Assembly (NCBI GenBank): GCA_026874595.1
Contig: CM049308.1
Coordinates: 41,094,527-41,158,526 of the forward strand
DNA from: Sipunculus nudus
Lineage: Eukaryota; Annelida; Sipuncula; Golfingiida; Sipunculidae
Length of the DNA stretch: 64,000 nt
Direction: 5' to 3'
Notes under the pieces: generated by a model
What the model saw: the letters and a program-made list of their open reading frames with translations, nothing else
Databases searched by the model: none
Told to the model about the DNA's origin: nothing
Shown here: positions 11,398 through 22,763 of the stretch, one piece after another
Numbering within the stretch: position 1 is the stretch's first letter
Layout: each line of letters starts with the position of its first letter
Translations under genes and position numbers: made by a program

Positions 11398-12958
11398 TGA
11401 AGTAAGTGTACAGCATAGAACCACTGGTGTAATATCAGTCAGGTGAAGCAGAGCATTACATTTACACTTCACCGCCGGAAGATTTGTATGCTCCTTGAAG
11501 TTTTGTAAATTTGTATGTGAGAAATAATTCAGTCTTGTATGTAGTGTCTTGTCTATAAATACAGACCAGGGTTCAGGGGTGTATTGAACATGGCCAACAG
11601 TGGGAACCACCTAGTGTATACATACTCTGACACATGTATACACAAGTACACTGAGTACCTCTGAGTCAAGTTCATGTTCACAGGACCCAGGAGCACAAAC
11701 TGGTATACTGTACAGGGAAGTTTTGTTCTAAATCAGGGAAACGTGTTGATTTATGAATAAAAAATCAAATATAACATCTCCTGACTATTACAGTATTACA
11801 TTGCATAGACTGGTGGTTGAACTGTGCAAGGTTTTTTCTGGTTTCTTTCATTGTTATATATTAGTTATATGTTTATATATTATCATAATCACAAATGCTG
11901 CAATACCGTACCTGCTTTTTATTGAAAATATGTATTATGAATGGATGTTCAATAAAAACAGTAAATGTATTCCATGGCATCAAATCTTCAAAACATTGCT
12001 TGAAACCATTCTGCATATTGAATATGTGGTGGTGCATACAACCCCCATACTTGTACAGACCTGTGTCAAAATATGCTTTTCCTTTGCAACCAGTGCCAAT
12101 CCAACCAGATCCAAAATGATAGCCTCATGTCCAATAAATAAATCGAAATGCATCCACACTGTCCTTTAATATAAAACTGGTTCTGATTAACTAGAAAAAT
12201 AAACTGCATAAAATTGAAATTAATCTATATTATAATTAATTGACATGGTGGCATTAAGTGACTGTCCCAAAATTCCTCTGTTGCCATTTGAATGATGCTA
12301 GATGAGTCCTAAAATTTTGGCATTCTTCAAATTTTCCATTAAAATACTGAGGAATTTGACAATATTTAATGAAGGTCTGTCTCAGCTCCATCTATCAGAA
12401 ATGCAGTGGATGAACTCATCCCATGGAAAATCTGTCCCCCCATGAAGTGAAGTGAAGCTGTCTCAACACAAGACCAGGTGAAATGCTAGTCTAATGTAAT
12501 CTACTGTACATGTCAAACACAATAACTTTCCGAATAAGTCACATGTGCTTTTAAAAAAGTAAATTTGAACATTCCATATTGAACATTTGATATTTTTGTA
12601 TCAGTATTTGTATTCTCAAATAAGTTATGATCTTGTACAAAGGTTCCATTGTTGGCTATGCCAGCATAATCATCTAATATTTCTTTATGCCACAACAGCT
12701 GGTTATGTCCATACAATATCCAGTTTTGTGTATTAATATTTTCTGTATTCGTTATGTGAATCCACAGTTGTATTGTTTGTCATATGTATAATACTATGAA
12801 AACACAGATGGCCCACATCTTGATAAAATCAACAATACAGTTTCTGATCAGTAGGTGTTACAATAGTCAATATCTGTTTGGAGCATCTTGGCCAAAGAGA
12901 GTAAAACTGACTTCATTATATTATGCTGTTAATGTTGCATTGTTTGCCTTTTCTGCAG
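11398..12958. other. AT-rich stretch, no gene seen
   Basis: ORFs here (for example at 11753-12169) are AT-driven and hydrophobic without recognisable domains. Confidence 0.4.
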
Positions 12959-13069
12959 GAGATTGTTTTGTTTGCTGCTCTACGATGTCGATCATGCATT
13001 CAGCACACAAGCAAAAAAGGTCATATTTTTAGTGCTAAATTAGGAGTCCTTGAGCTTAATGTTTATTGA
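12959..13069 (+). CDS. Possible 3'-terminal exon, unrecognised
   Basis: A textbook-quality acceptor (TTGCCTTTTCTGCAG) ends at 12958. The frame starting GAG runs 36 codons (EIVLFAALRCRSCIQHTSKK, then a mixed tail) to a TGA at 13067-13069. A second frame is open for 23 codons. I recognise neither product. Open stretches of this length behind a random acceptor are not rare, hence the low confidence. Confidence 0.18.
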   Translation, partial: EIVLFAALRCRSCIQHTSKKGHIFSAKLGVLELNVY

Positions 13070-16000
13070 TTAACTGTAGGACTTGTAACATCTGGGTGAT
13101 GGGAGTTTCAACAATAACACAGTAATAAAAACTGGAGCATACTCCTGCCATAGAGCACATACCTCCCACATGACCAGGCATTCTGACAAATATTATGAAA
13201 TGCAAATTTTTACCCATTTGTGCTGGGATTTAAAACCCAGAGTACTTTTATAGTGAGTGTACTCATGGTCACTAGACCAAACTGACTTTGCTTGAGAAAT
13301 GCTTAGTTTCATAGAATTTTCAAAATGGTAGCATAGCTGATGAATGAATAGAGGTTCTTAAATGTATTTACAATATTTTAACTAAAATCATTTCATTAAC
13401 TTGTGTACTGTTCCTGAGATCAGCTTACACACCTTATGAAATATAACAGTAATTCTGAGAAACTTTAGTGTAGGCTCAAATATTTAAAAAAAAATTAGAG
13501 TATAATCATGATTTGAACAGTATTTTACTTATTCCTCATGATGCGAGAGTAATCATGTGCATAAAATGAGAACTGCTTTGCTAGGGAAGACAGCTTGTAC
13601 ACAACTGATATATGGTATATGTGAAGCATTAGCACAGGTACTCAGAAATATACAGCTAATAATAGGGATCATTTGATATGCTGCTCATGCCCCTTATGTT
13701 GTGATAATATGAGATTGCAGCTACAGATGTTGAGTATTTAGCACCAGGTAACACCCCATGCTGTAAAGCAGCTAAAGGTTACCATTTTTTATTGTGCTCT
13801 GTACCTTCAGACAGACCATCACTTGTATAATCAGTGTAAAGGTCAGAGGTCGCAGGCACTGTTTTTTAGACTGGATCCACCAGTTCTTGCACTTGATCCT
13901 GATACTGGGGCAAGGCGAGGCTTATACTTATCTGTGTAGAGTCTTGTGTATCTAGTTATAGGATTAAGCAACATGTGCTTAATGTAATTAACACCGGAAA
14001 ACTGTAAATAAAGATAAGATGACCCTGAATTTAAGTATATGTGGCTAGTGGTTTACCAAAACTCATGTGCCTGTAACAGAAGCATAATTCAGTAGGCATT
14101 TATTTTAGGCTGGTAAACCAAAGTTCCATCATTGTACAAGCCATCTTGGGGAATGTACTGCAACTTTCATCCATCCTGTTGCATTGATATCGTGGTGAAC
14201 AGGTGATAATCTTAACATTAGGCTACAATTGATGAACTAACACAAAAGAATATGTGGACTCGCAAACCAAACTGAAAATTCATCTCTATGGTAACAAGTC
14301 ATATTTCATGTATTGAGATGGCAGCTGTCCAGTACAGTATACCATGCTAGCCCTGTTTTTATTCATGCAGTCAGAAATTCAACAGCATGCAGAGGGATAT
14401 ATATCAATATGCTGAGTTAAAACAAAATTTTTCTCGCACATGGTAGGTGTTGTAAGCAGGTATACCAAAACAGCTAATAATTATTGGTCTAGTTTATGTC
14501 AAGTGACAGCGTGTACATGACAAAAATATGTGCATCCTCATAAAGCCTTGGAGTGCGATCCTTGATGGAAGATGTTAAGGCACTCTGATGCTAGTATGCT
14601 GGTCAAAGACTCTCTAATGTCAGACGGTCGAAATGGTCCCGTGTAAAAGTTGAATTGTTAAACTTATTATTGCATTATTTTGTATACATTAAGCTAAAGT
14701 GCTGCTCAGTGGACCAAACATCTCTATCTGTGCCAAAGCAAAGTAATCCTTAAGATCCAAACCAACATATATTAGGATTCCTCCAGGCTCATGTCCCACC
14801 ACTCCATAGAATTTATGGGCATTCATGATTCAATACTTTATGCATATGCATGCCAAGTGCCAACAGACTAATCAACAGACAAGAGTGAACACATTATTGG
14901 GGGGATGTAACAGTAAACATGTCAATCATGCAAGCACATGTGATTTGTGGATTCAGTAAAGTGGTGAAGAAATTTTCAGGGATTTCCAAAGAGAATATAT
15001 CAAGTATAACATATCACTGTGTGCACGTGATTGTGAGCTGATTTCTTGAAACATTTTTTTTGGGGGGGGGGGTAAATTAAATGTTTAATATTGATCATTT
15101 TTCTGGATTCAGCTCCTCCCATCCAATTATAGGCACAATTAACTAGTAACAAGACAAAGAATGTTCTATATGGAGCCCTGTGCTACAATTAGTGATAAAA
15201 TCAATTGTGAATGTACTACAGGTCTCATATTTCCGTTCTGTAAGGTATGTTCTCAGAATTAAAAAATGGCAAGTTACCAGGTTACTTAGGACCACCTGAT
15301 CATGATAAAATTTTAATAAAAGTAGTTTTGTATTAACGAATTACAGGTTTTAATCCAACAGAGACCTGAAAAGATCAGCATGAAATAATGCAAAATATTT
15401 GTCAATTTAATTGTCATGTTATCAGGCCCAGAAATTGGATTTAATCATAGTTATATTATGTAAGATTGTGAGACGAAAATTCACAAAAAATGGCTACATG
15501 TGAAAAACTCCATGCAGTTACTAGATAATAATAGCAGCATTGAGAGGCACATTCCTGGAAATGATGATTCATTTACTAGTCTTGTGATGCTCTCAGATGA
15601 CTGTTCTTGTCCCATAATGCAGTCTGTGAGTGATTACGATTAACCTGTAATAGATCCAGGCAGGAGCCATCTTCTACAGGAAGGCACAGTAAGAAACCAG
15701 TTAAACTTAGGTTGAATGAGAGGCTGTTTATTAATGTATCACTGTCTCCAGCTTTGTTCTGCAAGCTCTGGTCCAGCTGTTCCTGCACTAAGAGGCTGCT
15801 GTGCTGCTGGCCTGTACATACACTAAATGACTGCATATACAATAAGACTTATTAAAGTTTAATTTAATTTTTTTTAATAAACTTGGATTTATCTTTCTTA
15901 TCAGTGATAGTTCCGTGACTTGTTGGTGGCACTGTATATTGAAGGAGGATGAAGTTAGCCATTTTATATCAATGGTATGTTGTATTTTGTTTATTAAGAA

Positions 16001-16509
16001 CTGCTTTATGGTACCTTTTATGCATTCACAGCTTCTCTATTTTTCCCTTGGTCTTTAGATGTATCTACGGTAACAAAAAACTTGCGGCTTAAATATTAGA
16101 TATGATTGGTCTGAAATATTTTAATTTTCAGTTTATTAATATGATATGTAAGAAATGGCCAGTAAAGGAAATAGGTACTGTGTCAATCAGTATTTTAGGC
16201 TGTAACACCTAATAATTGCAACAACCTTGTGCTTGTATCATTTTTTCCCCCAGAGCATGGTGGCCTCTATATACCCCATTAGTTTTAGATTAGTAGACAT
16301 AGAAGCCCAATTTTGTACATTTGTAAAAATCCTACCGTGATTAATAGAAATTATCTGTCATCACAATTTTTAGATATGACACGCGTGGTAACATTACCCA
16401 CTTGGCTGTATGACATCAAATGAGGGTAGTTTTTCATTAAAATTCTATCTATGGCATGTTAGAGTACTAGTGACACAAGTGTACTAGTTACTGTATATAT
16501 GTATACCTG
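13070..16509. other. Unassigned stretch with G run
   Basis: Mixed AT-rich sequence. An (T)8(G)11 junction lies at 15053-15072. A slightly GC-richer segment near 13860-13930 follows a TTTTTTAG acceptor-like site and is open for about 22 codons. The minus-strand ORF at 15576-15842 is gene-like in composition but has no recognised domain. Nothing firmer is visible. Confidence 0.4.
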
Positions 16510-16582
16510 GCTTCTGTGGTCCAGGGGTAGAGCACAAGACTCAGAGCCAGGAGGTCACGAGTTCAGGTCTTAGCTGAGGAGC
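16510..16582 (+). repeat. tRNA-derived SINE head or tRNA pseudogene
   Basis: The segment is 73 nt, the normal tRNA length. Its ends pair as an acceptor stem (GCTTCTG with GAGGAGC, 6 of 7 including one G-U). A box A-like word TGGTCCAGGGG lies at 16517-16527 and a box B-like GTTCAGGTC at about 16561-16569, at the right spacing. The anticodon and T stems are degenerate, so a functional tRNA is unlikely. The following ~350 bases continue as non-coding, moderately GC-rich sequence that could be the SINE body, but its 3' end is unclear. Confidence 0.55.
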
Positions 16583-17267
16583 TGCATGTTTGCATGTTTG
16601 GCCCCTAACCCAGGGTGATTACTCTACAGGCTTTATGGGAAGGCTTTGCTCCAAAGCTAAGTATCACTCACGAATGAGTGAATTTTTGGGCGTTCCTCAG
16701 TATTATAAGACAGCAGTGAGGGGTTATTACACACCCAGGACCTGCAGGAATGGTAGACACTGGGCCTGGGTGACACCAGGATAAGAATTCAGTCACATAA
16801 TAGAAAGTGAATGCTACTCTGTCCTGCCCTGTCAAATAGTCCCAAAATTCAATGGAACTCTGCAGATGTACATGAACTAGAATTTGATAAGAGAACAAAA
16901 AAAATAAGGAGATGGTTGGTTCCATCAGAAAAATAAAATAAAAATATTTTCTAACTGTATGCAGATATAGGTTCAGATGTAATAGCCTATATTATCCTAC
17001 TATGATTTGTGTATATACAAACGCAAGTGTTTAAATAACTCAATTTATAAATAAACTATTCTGCTTTTCATGCATGACACACAAGGTAACAAAAATGTTT
17101 TTTTGTTGAAGCCATATTCGAAAAAGATTTGATCAAATACATCAAATAATTATTTCAAAAACTATTACTAATACAAGCTAAATCACATAATTACACACAT
17201 GTTCAAATAGAAGAGTTCTAATATATATCATTATAGTTGCAAAAGCATTTGTATCTGTAGTTGCATG
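16583..17267. other. Possible SINE body, then AT-rich sequence
   Basis: The first ~340 bases may belong to the element headed by the tRNA-like sequence. From about 16930 onward the sequence is AT-rich without recognisable features. Confidence 0.35.
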
Positions 17268-17399
17268 TCACTTGAATATGTCAGAGTGGCCTGCTATGGG
17301 TTTTGATTGACAGTTAGGTGACTGAGGCTGTCCAAGTTGAATTACAATCTCTGCATTGTCTTCATCATGGTGGTGAATGCGCCCTGATTGCAGGTTCTC
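17268..17399 (-). CDS. Probable C-terminal exon, unrecognised protein
   Basis: On the minus strand an acceptor (CGTTTCTTATACGCAG) is followed by 43 codons and TGA at 17268-17270. The peptide is strongly protein-like and not low-complexity: a polar start, then an acidic/His stretch (GRIHHHDEDNAEIVIQLGQP), then a Ser/Pro/Lys-rich tail ending in DIFK. The frame is also open upstream to 17444 but contains no ATG, so it would be an internal or terminal exon. The surrounding ~200 bp are GC-richer than the flanks. It resembles a cytoplasmic tail, but no family can be named. A possible upstream partner on the same strand is the ORF at 18203-18535. Confidence 0.33.
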   Translation of the reverse strand, partial: ENLQSGRIHHHDEDNAEIVIQLGQPQSPNCQSKPIAGHSDIFK

Positions 17400-17843
17400 C
17401 TGCGTATAAGAAACGGCTGATGGCGCCTGAATGTGCCTGATGGTTTATTGATTCCCAGGAGGGCACCTGGCAATCAGCTGGAATTAAATTTTGGAAGATG
17501 TGAGCATCCTTTTACATAGAAATACAGTATTGTCACATTCAGGCATGCTAAAATGGTATGTACTGAATTAATAAGTGGTTCTCATATTGTCAGTCACAGC
17601 ATTTTGTAGATAATTTAGAGACTACAGAATAGGGCAACACATATCCTCGACTGACTGACTGTGACTGTAGTTTGACTATATATAGAGTGGAAAGTTCCGA
17701 GCTTTAACTCGACCAGTGGCCAAAAGGCAAAATGAAGAATCCTTTGTTGAACTACAGAGACTTAATGTCTCAGTGACAGGGCATGACTTCTGGATTATAT
17801 CTGGCCCCTTGCATAGGCCTATAAAAAAACTAATATCCAGAAG

Positions 17844-18110
17844 CAGGGCTTGACATTAATGGTTAACTGCTTGCCCAGGGCAAGTGAAAATAATGCTAGT
17901 ACAACTTAAAGTCACCTCCTACTTGCCTGACTGGGCAAGTGGATCCAACATAAACCTTTACCCAAAGGCCTGAAAAAAAATGTTTGTGTTCTTGAATAAA
18001 ATCAATGATTTTTGTAGGGCAAGTAAAATTCATGTAGGGCAAGTATAATAATAGCTAGATGTTACTTGCTCAACTGGGCAAGTACTTTCAAAAGTTAATG
18101 TTTAGCCCTG
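17844..18110 (+). mobile_element. CAGGGCT MITE, copy 2
   Basis: This is the cleanest copy of the family. It starts CAGGGCTTGACATTAATGG, ends TTAATGTTTAGCCCTG, and is flanked by an exact 5-bp duplication AGAAG. Just inside the left end is a near-perfect palindrome, CTTGCCC-A-GGGCAAG, and GGGCAAGT words recur four more times. It is 267 bp with no coding capacity, the shortest of the three copies. Confidence 0.85.
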
Positions 18111-18202
18111 AGAAGACTTACTAATTTTATATTATGGTGCCCTTATAGTTACCTTAATTCTTATATAATGAACTGTGTCTCCAACAGACCCTGGGTTTGG
18201 CC

Positions 18203-18535
18203 TTAAAAACACCTGTGACAATTCCAAAGCTTGGCTCTTTCCTTCCAGTTATCCATTACAAGTGGATTATGACTTTGGTTTGCCATATCACAGAAAAAAT
18301 CATGGGATACAGAAATCCAAGGGGAATTTTCTAAAATAAAAAGTTTAACAACTTGATAGCACTTGAACTTGAGGAACTTTGAAACCAATCTGTAAGTTCT
18401 ACATTTTGAAGACTTCACAGTGTGTACAATAGTAGCTCCCATGCAAATTGACCAAAATGAGAGTATTTGCAGCACTGACAGCAGCTGCCTGTTGCGACTA
18501 GGATCACTCTTTGGGCCCAGTAAATCATATGGCAT
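18203..18535 (-). CDS. Unrecognised 110-codon ORF
   Basis: The frame runs from an ATG at 18533-18535 to a stop at 18203-18205. The first ~40 residues are convincing: a polar start (MPYDLLGPKSDPSRNRQ), then a hydrophobic helix (LLSVLQILSFWSICMGATIV). The remainder is AT-driven and may be intronic. This could be the first exon of a small membrane protein, and the C-terminal-like exon at 17268-17399 lies downstream on the same strand. I found no clear donor and recognise no family. Confidence 0.22.
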   Translation of the reverse strand: MPYDLLGPKSDPSRNRQLLSVLQILSFWSICMGATIVHTVKSSKCRTYRLVSKFLKFKCYQVVKLFILENSPWISVSHDFFCDMANQSHNPLVMDNWKERAKLWNCHRCF

Positions 18536-18891
18536 GATGGTTCTGCTGCTTTTAATTAAGCTCCATCTGGCTCTTAGCTTGATGCTTTAATACAGATTTT
18601 CCGTCAGATTGTATTGATTTTTGCATAACCTAAGCTGCCCCTAGAGGTCCATTCTTTAGCCAGTACCAGGTGTTGACCAGCCATAGGTCTTGTGAAATTA
18701 CCTACAACTTTATTTTCTTTTCTCAATTCGACCAGTGACACACAATTTAGACAAGGTTATGTATTTTCAGTTGAATGTGTATAGATTCCTTATAGTTTTA
18801 TATTTTTTTAAACTAAAGTAGCATATTAGAAAGCAACTGAATATCAGTAAATGTAGTGTATTGATCAGGACATCTATATGGATTATTAGTC

Positions 18892-19843
18892 TACTGGACA
18901 GTCCCATTTGGACGGCTCCCAGTTGGACAGGCCCCATTTAGACGCTGTCTTATATTTACATGATGTGATCATACAATTAAGAAGCCGGGGATTTGAGGCT
19001 TTTTTAAAAAGCAAAAACAAAAATCATAAAACTTGATATCTGTTGATCTAACATCTAATCTAATGCAATCCATAATACCCATGTGCATGAATTACTATTT
19101 AAAATTCTTTCAATTTTTTTGCCTCATCTTGTTTCTTCCCTGATGTATCTTTCATGAAAACTGAAATTATTTTATCCCCAGTGTTATCCATAGCATGTCA
19201 ATAACAAAAATGTCAAATAAATAATTGATGTCTGCTTTAATAACAATGTTTACGGTCCACATAGTGGGCCAACTTGTGTACAAATGCAATATATATAAGC
19301 AAGGTTTTGGGTGAATTTGTATTTTTAGTATGATATATCACATTAATCCATGTACTGCCAAATTATCAACTAAAAATTATGCACATTTCCAAGAAACCGG
19401 AGTAGAAACACAGTTTGGAAACCCTGTACCATAGCAGGGATATATATGATAGAGAAACCTGCACCTCTCACATGGTCACTGCATTTCAAAGGAAAGCTTT
19501 CCCTGTAAGCATTAATTAGCCTTAATTGATAAAGTGTCGGACTGGGACCTGCCAAACTGGGACCCGTCGGAATGGGATGATATCGGCATGGCCAGTCACC
19601 TGGGTTGTCTATCCAAATAAGCTGTTCATCCTTCATACAGGCATTTTAAACTGCTTGATATTTCATATATGCGTTCAAAATAATACATATAAAATATAAT
19701 GTATAAATTATTAAGCTTTTGTATATTTTTAACCAATACATTATTGATCAAACGTCTGACTGGGACCCACCCAACTGGGACCCTTCCAGATGGGATCGAA
19801 AAATTCTGACCTCTCTTTCTAAGACCTGTCAGTTTGGGATGAC
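18892..19843. mobile_element. Element with repeated TGGGACC terminal motifs
   Basis: The left end (18892-18949) carries three spaced words of the type GTCCCATTTGGAC / CTCCCAGTTGGAC. Their reverse complements appear at 19535-19580 (GACTGGGACC, AACTGGGACCC, AATGGGATGA) and again in the same orientation at 19754-19797, with a last diverged unit (TCAGTTTGGGATGAC) to 19843. Inverted ends built of short tandem motifs are typical of terminal inverted repeats of DNA transposons. The duplicated right end suggests either two nested copies or an internal duplication. The interior is AT-rich and non-coding, and no target duplication was found. Confidence 0.55.
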
Positions 19844-20116
19844 ACTCATATATGTAATGATGGTTTACCTGCCATGAAGGTCTCAAGGCGAAAGGGTTTA
19901 TCTGTTACAGGAATGCATGGCCTTGTAATTGTAATCATTAACAGCTAATCATGAAATGCCTAAGTGGGCTCAGTTCCTGGGTGTATGCAATCACACATAC
20001 TTAGGAAAGTTAATAGGACCTTGCTGATTTCCTGCGAGTCTGAATTAGAGCTGTTAATATTGCAGCAACTAACATGTCCAGGGACTAAGGATGGTCACTC
20101 AGGGGGGAGCTTGTCA

Positions 20117-20329
20117 TCAGGAAGTCCGGCCACACCTTAAAGGTGTGTCGTGCGTGGTCACTATGCCAGGTCTCCGGGAGGGGAAGGAAAAGATCCCGCT
20201 GTTTGCGAAAGATTTATTGAAGATGAGGCCAATTACTCGCAGCGTTCCCTCCAGCCTCAAGTCCTGGACATGAAGCTGCACAGCATCTGTGCTGAGAGCT
20301 GCCAGCAGATGAACTGGCCAGTGATTGGT
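20117..20329 (-). CDS. Open frame in CpG-rich patch, exon candidate
   Basis: A patch of about 260 bp near 53% G+C with many CpGs stands out from the AT-rich surroundings. On the minus strand one frame is open for 70 codons and includes DAVQLHVQDLRLEGTLR, followed at 20231-20236 by a donor-like GTAATT, with several CAG acceptors upstream (for example before 20275). The motif pattern V-x-D-L-x-L-x-G-T-L-R resembles a strand of the SMP lipid-transfer domain of extended synaptotagmins. This is a short resemblance recalled by eye and is weak evidence. Plus-strand frames are open as well (20091-20273 and 20150-20461), so the coding strand is uncertain. A CpG-rich promoter is another reading. Confidence 0.25.
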   Translation of the reverse strand, partial: TNHWPVHLLAALSTDAVQLHVQDLRLEGTLRVIGLIFNKSFANSGIFSFPSRRPGIVTTHDTPLRCGRTS

Positions 20330-20461
20330 TCATCTGTTGGTTCCTCTGTGCATGCAGGCCAGTGGGGTTATAGATCATGTTTTGTCAGCTCTTGTGACAG
20401 ATGGTTGGATACCTTATGGTGTCAGCAATGTCAATACACATATCATCATGCTAGTACTTAA

Positions 20462-21055
20462 CTGTATATGATGTTACATGCATTCTGACCTGTATCTACC
20501 ATGTTCCCATATGCTGTTGACTTGAAAGATATGGTGCTGAAGTCAAAAAAACATAGTGGCACAGAGCATTTGCATTATTTTAATGTCAAAAGTGTGATGA
20601 CCAGTATCATATAGAGGCACAAGATGCAAGTGCCTTTAAGATTTTTGAAAATCATGGTATGGTAGCAAACATCTGTCATTACTAAATTTACTAATTATTT
20701 ATATGAAAATTAGTTATCAATTCTGCAGAGATTAAACTCTGAGAAAAAAAAAGAAAAGGAAAAAGTTTGTGGTGATATTTTTATATGGTTTTATGAAAAC
20801 ATTCTTTAGGAGACATTAATGATGGTTAAGTCTTTATTCCTAGAAATATTTGCTCGATGCTTGAATCTGGATGCCATGACATAATTTATCAGGGTGTTTA
20901 TCATGGATTCCAAAACACACCTTGTACAGAGTCCCTGATATTTTAAACATTGGACTATTTGGTTTTTAAATAAATCACTTCTAGAATTTGATTTAGGTTT
21001 CTAGAAATACTTGTCAAAGTGTTTCTGGTAATATTTTAGGGTGTATTCCAGTTGG
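20462..21055. other. AT-rich stretch, no gene seen
   Basis: No exon, RNA gene or repeat is supported. Confidence 0.45.
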
Positions 21056-21328
21056 CATTACCTCTACAAAGGAGGTTATGTTTTTTTTCTGCCGTTTGTT
21101 TGTCTGTAAGCTACATAACTCAAAAAGTTAGTAACAGATTTTAATGATTTTTCAGGAAAGTTCAACAATGATACAAGAAACAAGTAATTATATTGTGGGG
21201 ATGATCTGGATCAACTTATAGATCCAGGAAGTTCTGCAAGGAAAAATGCTGCATTTCTGAAAATGCCATATGGGGTTATGACCAGCCTTAGCAGAGGTCT
21301 GTGCTCTCTGAGTGCTTTTCTAGTTAGT
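21056..21328 (+). repeat. Dispersed invertebrate-type repeat
   Basis: It begins with CCTCTACAAAGGAGGTTATG and a T-rich run, then GCCGTTTGTTTGTCTG, CATAACTCAAAAAGTTA, a GGGGATGATCTGGATC core, and ends GCAGAGGTCTGTGCTCTCTG-AGTGCTTTTCTAG. This word order matches a non-coding dispersed repeat that I know from several marine invertebrate genomes. It has no ORF, and the boundaries are approximate. Confidence 0.65.
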
Positions 21329-22494
21329 TATGGTATACATTGGTGTTTTATCATAAAATCTTACATAGACTGTTTGAAAAAGGTATCACTTTGATCTGGT
21401 CAAATGTTTGGTTTACAGTGATTTACTGAACTCAGGTCTCAGTTGGACATTGTTCCATACTTTGTAGTGACCAGAGTAAAATTAAATTATTGAACACCTA
21501 CCAGGCATGTGAACAGGCCCCGTAAGAGGCCAGCAGTGATGCATACCTGCATGCCAGCTGTTACAGCATGGTGGGGTTGTCTCATGGGGGCATGCCCACA
21601 TGTATAAAAGGAGTGAATTATAATGCGTTTCAGTGGTATAGTCCAGTCCACACAGGGTGAAAGTCAAGGCCACTCAAGTCCAAGTCCTGGAGGTTCGATT
21701 CCAAGGCTAAGTTCTTTGATTTGAAATTTATGAAGAAAATTATTGATGCACTCATGTTTGTTTGATTCAGGTTCAGCACTCTAGGTTGACAGAAGCCATG
21801 CTGTGGTTACTAGCCGGGCTTGGCTAGCTTGGGGCCTAGTGGTTTTTGGTTGCCGTAGCTTTCTCTGGTCTCCAGTACAGGAAAACATTGGCCACTACTC
21901 TTGGATTCCTGCGTGGCTTAGGTGGCACATTCAAGTCTATCAGCTTCTATCAAAATTATCAAAATTCTCACTATTGACCGCACAGGGTCATTCTCCCAGA
22001 GAAAGAATCACCCCTGGAGCTGGTTGAATAGTGTAAACTACTTATGTCAAAGTCTTTGATTTTGAGTTATTTGTAAGGTAAGGTAAGGTGCCTCCCTGAC
22101 CTTTAACCTCTGACCCCTGTACCTGACTGTGCGGTTGGTCTGGGATACCATCATTCTCTGGCATTATCATCACATAGATCTGCTCCTGATAATGTACTGA
22201 AATGACTTATGTTGGATCTTTGCACTCTTTGCTGACTTATTGTTTAGCCTGAGTTTACAGGGGGAGCACCCAGGTGTGTACACTGCAGGTACTAGGTAGA
22301 ACATTCATTGCTTTTGACCTAACCATGATCAAATGCTAGGAATGGTAGTGAATCTGAGGTGTATGGTATGTTCATGTTGGGATACAGACTACAGCGAACC
22401 CAGACAAAAGCACCCCTCCCCGACCCCCTACATATAAGTTTCCCCAACTTAATGGTAAAGAAGGAAAATGCCCTTCTTTTCGCTTGTTTGCATC
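21329..22494. other. Unassigned stretch
   Basis: A diverged GGGGCCTGTTCACAT repeat edge (minus strand) is at 21501-21521, and a GGTAAGGTAAGG-type run lies near 22074-22090. A box B-like word at 21692 is discussed under rejected items. No gene is supported. Confidence 0.4.
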
Positions 22495-22660
22495 AGGGTT
22501 TCTGATCCACAAAATCTAATTGATCCTTCCTTGGCCTTTTCCTGTAATTTCATGAGATTCTGTTCATGATTGCATGAGATATGTTTTGAACAATCAAACA
22601 CACACACAAACACACAAATGGGAATGATTGCATACCCTCCTGGTAGAGGCAAAAATGACC
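22495..22660. repeat. Dispersed repeat with CA tract, copy 2
   Basis: Same family and orientation as 2106-2292, sharing CAAAATCTAATTGAT, TTCATGATTGCAT, the CAAACACAC tract at about 22594-22617 and the ATGGGAATGATTGCATACCC block. The two copies differ enough to be old. Minus-strand ORF 22449-22652 is a by-product. Confidence 0.7.
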
Positions 22661-22707
22661 TGTCATCAATAGAATCAATTAATGTAGGACACTGTAAAGC
22701 TGTCCGT

Positions 22708-22763
22708 GTGTGTTATGACCAGGTGGTGGGGAGTCGTGTGTTATGATCAGGTTGTGGGGACTG
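22708..22763. repeat. 28-bp tandem duplication
   Basis: GTGTGTTATGACCAGGTGG... is followed directly by GTGTGTTATGATCAGGTTG..., two diverged 28-bp units. Confidence 0.75.

Noticed and set aside
11753-12169. 138-codon plus ORF
   Set aside because: Hydrophobic, AT-driven composition with no domain. A second overlapping frame is also open, and nothing supports coding.
21632-21702. Possible tRNA: GGTTCGATTCC box B at 21692 with TGGTATAGTCC upstream
   Set aside because: Box spacing is about 15 bases too long, the T stem does not pair and no acceptor stem is visible. At most it is a decayed SINE.
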